Assembly: GCA_964384025.1 (NCBI GenBank)
Contig: CAYLJJ010000023.1
Span: 4,712-68,711 of the forward strand
DNA from: CAYLJJ01 sp964384025
GTDB taxonomy: Bacteria; Myxococcota_A; Bradymonadia; UBA7976; UBA1532
DNA length: 64,000 nt
Direction of reading: 5' to 3'
The position numbers and the translations under genes are program-made. A model generated the notes under the pieces. That model worked only from the letters and a program-made list of their open reading frames with translations, did not search any database and was not told the DNA's origin. The stretch's first letter is position 1. Every line of letters begins with the position of its first letter. This document shows positions 60,146 through 64,000 of this stretch, piece after piece.

Positions 60146-61045
60146 TCAAGGCTCTAAAGGAAAGCCTCTGAGAACACGGCCCAGGCCCTCTGGGGAGATC
60201 TCCATCAGGGCGCGCAGTCGCCCCTCTGGATCCAGTCCAGCGTGAATCCCAGGTGCGGCCCCTGGATAGATCCGCTTACGGCCCTGCTCTACATCTTTGA
60301 GGGCCTCTCCCTCTAAGCCAAGGCTGGGGAGATGCGCGAGGGCTCGTGCAGGGGGTAGGATAACTGCCTCTAGAGCCTCATCAGAGGCATCCAAGCTGAG
60401 GGCCTGCTCCAGATTCATGTGACCCACCTGGGTTCGGCGAAGTTGGCAAAGGTGTGCAGGCAGGCCCAGAGCTTGACCGATATCCACCGCCAAGCTGCGG
60501 ATATAGGTGCCCTTGGAGCAGCGCACCATCAAACGCAGCTGAGGCGCCTTCCACTCTAGGAGCTGAATCTCATAGATCTCAACCTCACGAGAGGGGGGTT
60601 CAAAGCTTTCGCCCCGACGGGCCTTGGCGTAGAGGCGCTCCCCCTCCACTTTGATCGCTGAGAAGGCGGGCACCTGCTGGGTGATCCGCCCCTGGAAGCG
60701 CTCCAAAGCAACCCCGATTTGCTGCTCTGAGAGTTCAGGCAGCTCAACCCGCTCCAGAACCTCCCCCTCAGCATCTCCTGTATTGCTGGAGATCCCCAAG
60801 TGGACGGTCCCCTCATAAGCTTTGCCCATATCTGTCAGATAGGGCACTAAACGAGTCGCTTGACCTAAGCAGAGGACTAAGAGGCCAGTGGCGGCGGGAT
60901 CAAGAGTACCGGTGTGGCCCACTTTGGCGAGGCGCAGGCGCCTGCGCAGCCGAGCAACTACATCAAAGCTGGTGAGGCCCGGTCCCTTATCGATGAGGAG
61001 GAGACCGGAGAGAGAGCGACCACGCCTAGATCTTCTTCTAGGCAT
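60146..61045 (-). CDS. truB: tRNA pseudouridine(55) synthase
   Basis: TruB makes the pseudouridine at position 55 in the T loop of all tRNAs. The catalytic aspartate is in the signature GHTGTLDPAATGLL, and LLIDKGPGLTS, KVEGERLYAKAR and CSKGTYIRSLAVDIG follow in the usual order. 299 residues is normal. A Lys/Arg-rich opening (PRRRSRRGR) is a small extension. The start overlaps the rbfA stop by 8 bp, as in the typical infB-rbfA-truB operon. Confidence 0.96.
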   Translation of the reverse strand: MPRRRSRRGRSLSGLLLIDKGPGLTSFDVVARLRRRLRLAKVGHTGTLDPAATGLLVLCLGQATRLVPYLTDMGKAYEGTVHLGISSNTGDAEGEVLERVELPELSEQQIGVALERFQGRITQQVPAFSAIKVEGERLYAKARRGESFEPPSREVEIYEIQLLEWKAPQLRLMVRCSKGTYIRSLAVDIGQALGLPAHLCQLRRTQVGHMNLEQALSLDASDEALEAVILPPARALAHLPSLGLEGEALKDVEQGRKRIYPGAAPGIHAGLDPEGRLRALMEISPEGLGRVLRGFPLEP

Positions 61046-61430
61046 CTTCGCTTAGATCTTTACCCTCGCCCTGCTCTCCACCCAAACCCAACTCGCGCAG
61101 ACGAGCTTCAATGCGCTCTCCATAGTTGATGGATTCATCATAGTAGAAGCGGAGGTCAGGGATACGGCGCAGCGCAACACGACGGGCAAGTTCTCGTCTG
61201 AGAAAGCCCTTGGCTCGCTTCAAGCCCTCCTCCACTTTGAGACGCTCTGCTTCATCTGCGACGCAGTAGTAGAAGATCTTTGCTTCGCAAAGATCAGAGC
61301 TGACTTCTACGTCGGTGAGATCAACTCTCCGCACACGAGGATCTCTAAGTTGAAAGCGAATCAGCTCAGAGAGGGCCTCTCTGAGCAGAGAAGCGACCCG
61401 ATCACTGCGCTTAAAGGGAGTCCTGGCCAT
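61038..61430 (-). CDS. rbfA: Ribosome-binding factor A
   Basis: RbfA helps mature the 5' end of 16S rRNA in the small subunit. The KH-like fold is visible in RSDRVASLLREALSELI, DPRVRRVDLTDVEVSSDL, and RRIPDLRFYYDESIN. 130 residues is normal, with a Glu/Gly-rich tail. Overlaps truB by 8 bp and directly abuts the infB stop. Confidence 0.95.
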   Translation of the reverse strand: MARTPFKRSDRVASLLREALSELIRFQLRDPRVRRVDLTDVEVSSDLCEAKIFYYCVADEAERLKVEEGLKRAKGFLRRELARRVALRRIPDLRFYYDESINYGERIEARLRELGLGGEQGEGKDLSEDA

Positions 61431-64000
61431 CTACTTTTTGTTCTTGGGATCATCGATGCGACGCTGGATCTCTTTGAGTTCGTAGATCTCGATGGTGTCG
61501 CCTTCGCGGATCTCTTTGTAGGTGTCCACAGAAAGACCACACTCAAAGCCTGTCCGCACCTCACGTACGTCATCTTTGAAGCGCTTAAGGGTAGCGATCT
61601 TGCCTTCAGCCATCAGCTCACCATGACGGTAAACCCGCGCCTGAGCGTTACGAATCACCTTGCCCTCAGTCACATAGCAACCCGCCACAGGACCCAGCTT
61701 CTGGACATGGAAGACCGCGCGAACCTCGGTGCGACCGACAGACTCTTCAACCACCTCAGGGGTTAGGAGACCGCTGAGCAGATCCTTGACCAGATCTACA
61801 ATGTCGTAGATGACGCTGTGGAGGATGAGCTTAACCTCACCACGCTCCGCTGCTCGCCTGGATTTAGCATCTGGTTTGACATTGAAGCCTACGATGATCG
61901 CATCGGAGGCCTGCGCCAGGGTGACATCAGATTCGGTGATCTGCCCAACCCCGCTGTGGACAAGCTGGACCTCAACCTCCTCGGTGGAGAGCTCCAGGAT
62001 CGTCGCACGGATCGCTTCTAGTGAACCAGAGACATCAGCCTTGAGGATCAAGGCCTGCTTCTCTGTCTCCACCTTGGTCATCGCCGCCAGCAGATCCAAG
62101 GGGTTGCTCTTCTGCTGGACCTGCTCCCGCTTAGTACGAGCCTGATCATCGCGGTTGGAGACCACTCTCTTGGCCGCACGCTCATTCTCGACAACGTGGA
62201 AGGTGGAGCCCGCAGAGGGCATGCCGCCCAGACCCAGAACCTCTACAGGAGTAGAGGGACCAGCCTCTTTGATACGCTTGCCTCGATCATCGATGAGAGC
62301 GCGCACACGGCCATAATTCTGGCCGCTGACGATGTAGTCCCCTCTCTTGAGAGTCCCTTCTTGAACTAGAACGGTGCAGACAGGACCACGACTCTTATCA
62401 ACCCGAGCTTCTACCACAGCGCCGAAGGCGTTCTTATTGGGGTTGGCCTTTAGCTCTAGAATCTCGGCTTGGAGGGCCAGAGATTCCAGTAGATTATCGA
62501 TGCCATCACCACGCAGCGCAGAGAGGGGGATAAACATCGTGTCACCACCCCACTCCTCAGAGACCAACTCATACTTAGTCAGTTCCTGCTTGATTCGCTC
62601 GGGATCAACGCCGGGCTTATCGATCTTGTTGATCGCCACGATGATGGGCACACCGGCTGCTCGAGCATGGTTGATAGACTCCACCGTCTGGGGCATCACC
62701 CCATCATCTGCGGCGACCACCAAGACCACCAAGTCCGTGACTGAGGCACCTCGGGCACGCATAGAGGTAAAGGCTGCGTGACCTGGGGTATCCAGAAAGA
62801 CCACCGAGAGCTCTCCCACAGCGACACGGTAAGCGCCGATATGCTGGGTGATCCCGCCCGCCTCGCCAGAAGCGACGCTGGCCTGACGGATGCGATCCAG
62901 GAGTGTGGTCTTACCGTGGTCTACATGGCCCATGACAGTGATCACGGGAGCCCTGGACAACGCCTCAGGATCTTTCTCAATCTCAGCCTCTGTTCGTAGA
63001 GTAGTGAGCACCTCCTCTTCAACAAAGGCGACGTTCTTGACCTCATACTCATACTCTTCAGCCAAGAGCGCGGCGGTCTCAATATCGATCTGCTGATTGA
63101 CCGTACACATTGAGCCCATCTGCATGAGCTTATGGATCAACTCAGTGCCCTTGACCCCCATCGCCTTGCCCAACTCACCTACGCTGATGCTGCCATCGAT
63201 GCGCAGAACCCGCTTATGCGCTGCGGGCTTGGTGAGCATGGTCTTGGCGCCCTTCCGGGAGGACATCTTGCGCTTACGTCCCCGATTGAAGCGCCCAGCA
63301 CCACTATAGAGATCCTCTCGGTTGAAGACGCGACGACGTGAGCGCCCTCCGGTGCTGCGGTTTCGAGTTCGATCGTTCGCGCCTGTGTTGGGAGCCCCTC
63401 TGCTGGGAGGCCCGCTGCGTCGGCGTCGATCATCTTTGCCTGCTGGAGGAGGCGCAAAGCCACGTCCTGGAGGTCCACCTGCACCACGCGGTGGAGGCCC
63501 TCCGCGTCCTGGAGGTCCTCCGCGTCCTGGAGGTCCTCCGCGTCCTGGAGGCCCACCACTGCGTCCTGGAGGCCCACCGCTGCGCCCTGCAGGTCCGCGA
63601 TGAGCGGGTGCTCCAGTAGGACGCACGCCGGGTCGTCCTCTGGGTTTCCGGGTGGGCTGCCGGGTACGGATGCGGAGCTGATCCAGAGGAATCCGCCCTA
63701 AAACCTTGGCCGCAGGAGCGTTAGGACGAGGCGCAGGCTTACGAACCTGGGTCTTGGTCTCTGTAGCGCTGGCGCTCCTTCGGGTGACCCCAGCATTGCT
63801 GCGACCCCGTGCGGTCTGCTCCCGGTTGGGAGTACTGGGGGCTTTTACTTCAGGAGTCTGAGAAGTGGGCTGCTTCTTTGAGCCTCGCTCTTGAACAGGC
63901 TGCTTCTTTGAGCCTCGCTCCTGAACAGGCTGCTTCTTTGTGCCTCGCTCCTGAACAGGCTGCTTCTTTGTGCCTCGCTCCTGAACAGGCTGCTTCTTTG
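61431..64000 (-). CDS. infB: Translation initiation factor IF-2 (N-terminus beyond right edge)
   Basis: The frame is open from the stop at 61431 to the window edge. IF-2 brings fMet-tRNA to the ribosome. The IF2N-like domain is at VLRIDGSISVGELGKAM, and the GTPase domain has GHVDHGKT, DTPGHAAF and NKIDKP. Domains II to IV follow. Upstream of these the frame encodes a Gly/Pro/Arg-rich region (GGPPGRGG repeats) and, at the edge, ten-residue repeats (KKQPVQERGS/T). ATG 63626 is an internal Met, not the start. Long, low-complexity N-termini of IF-2 are common in Myxococcota and relatives. Confidence 0.96.
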   Translation of the reverse strand, partial: KKQPVQERGTKKQPVQERGTKKQPVQERGSKKQPVQERGSKKQPTSQTPEVKAPSTPNREQTARGRSNAGVTRRSASATETKTQVRKPAPRPNAPAAKVLGRIPLDQLRIRTRQPTRKPRGRPGVRPTGAPAHRGPAGRSGGPPGRSGGPPGRGGPPGRGGPPGRGGPPPRGAGGPPGRGFAPPPAGKDDRRRRSGPPSRGAPNTGANDRTRNRSTGGRSRRRVFNREDLYSGAGRFNRGRKRKMSSRKGAKTMLTKPAAHKRVLRIDGSISVGELGKAMGVKGTELIHKLMQMGSMCTVNQQIDIETAALLAEEYEYEVKNVAFVEEEVLTTLRTEAEIEKDPEALSRAPVITVMGHVDHGKTTLLDRIRQASVASGEAGGITQHIGAYRVAVGELSVVFLDTPGHAAFTSMRARGASVTDLVVLVVAADDGVMPQTVESINHARAAGVPIIVAINKIDKPGVDPERIKQELTKYELVSEEWGGDTMFIPLSALRGDGIDNLLESLALQAEILELKANPNKNAFGAVVEARVDKSRGPVCTVLVQEGTLKRGDYIVSGQNYGRVRALIDDRGKRIKEAGPSTPVEVLGLGGMPSAGSTFHVVENERAAKRVVSNRDDQARTKREQVQQKSNPLDLLAAMTKVETEKQALILKADVSGSLEAIRATILELSTEEVEVQLVHSGVGQITESDVTLAQASDAIIVGFNVKPDAKSRRAAERGEVKLILHSVIYDIVDLVKDLLSGLLTPEVVEESVGRTEVRAVFHVQKLGPVAGCYVTEGKVIRNAQARVYRHGELMAEGKIATLKRFKDDVREVRTGFECGLSVDTYKEIREGDTIEIYELKEIQRRIDDPKNKK
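63475..63600 (-). repeat. GGPPGRGG coding repeats in infB
   Basis: Tandem units of about 18 bases (GGAGGTCCTCCGCGTCCT and variants on the plus strand) encode Gly-Gly-Pro-Pro-Gly-Arg motifs. They form a flexible, RNA-binding-like, arginine/glycine linker in IF-2. Confidence 0.8.
63869..64000 (-). repeat. 30-bp tandem repeat in the infB 5' region
   Basis: Four full units and a partial one, running off the edge, each 30 bases and nearly identical (one or two changes). In frame they encode KKQPVQERG plus Ser or Thr. Because the unit is a multiple of three, copy-number changes keep the frame. Confidence 0.9.

Noticed and set aside
63869..64000. 30-bp tandem repeats at the right edge as a possible CRISPR array
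   Set aside because: The units are contiguous without spacers and code in frame with infB.

Overview
The window is a dense bacterial chromosome segment of moderately high GC content. It suggests a Gram-negative member of the deltaproteobacterial lineages, most likely Myxococcota or a relative. The evidence is the many lipoprotein leaders, proteins with thrombospondin type 3, CARDB, PKD and ASH-like domains, an ETF:menaquinone-type Fe-S membrane oxidoreductase, and a tRNA cluster in front of tig-clpP-clpX-lon. This placement is inferred from gene content, not from a phylogeny.

Layout. 1-9188 is mostly minus strand: the N-terminal part of an FHA protein, truD, an EMO-like Fe-S oxidoreductase, RNase G with a small lipoprotein, a plus-strand Gfo/Idh/MocA oxidoreductase, a polytopic GT-C-like protein and a CDP-alcohol phosphatidyltransferase. 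9566-15482 carries mdh, a LOG-family gene, an orphan DNA methyltransferase, a DHH-like protein, a coiled-coil exported protein and an isolated flagellin with a sigma-28-like promoter. 15643-23503 is the protein quality-control block: tRNAs Pro, Arg, His, Arg, Lys and Leu, then tig, clpP, clpX, lon, tRNA-Val, an EEP-family lipoprotein, tRNA-Asp and a strong terminator. 23537-27222 is an AT-richer accessory segment with a large metallo-beta-lactamase/beta-CASP protein whose C-terminal half is built from 3.5 repeats, a ribbon-helix-helix-like protein and an unknown basic protein.

27223-32567 is an operon of a cupin, two paralogous ASH/PKD-like lipoproteins and a TolB-like lipoprotein. 32506-41437 holds an exported phosphoesterase and a giant 2586-residue surface protein. 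41610-49724 holds an unknown acidic protein, an efflux-type adaptor, a Cys-rich lipoprotein, an FmdB-type zinc ribbon, an exported Lys/Ala-repeat protein and a tandem pair of sulfatase-fold proteins, the first of which has lost key residues. 49725-50328 is an unusual 604-bp gap between convergent genes. 50329-59395 holds a phosphoesterase with a 1328-residue CARDB/PPC lipoprotein, and two unrecognised membrane-associated proteins. 59409-64000 is the minus-strand infB-rbfA-truB operon followed by a cyclophilin lipoprotein; infB runs off the right edge and carries in-frame tandem repeats.

Six of the convergent protein-gene pairs overlap at their 3' ends, by 4 to 71 bp. I saw no insertion sequence, CRISPR array, rRNA gene or prophage. 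The strongest candidates for something new are the 23537-26811 trio, the gene placed between two tRNAs at 22177-23391, and the 49725-50328 gap.
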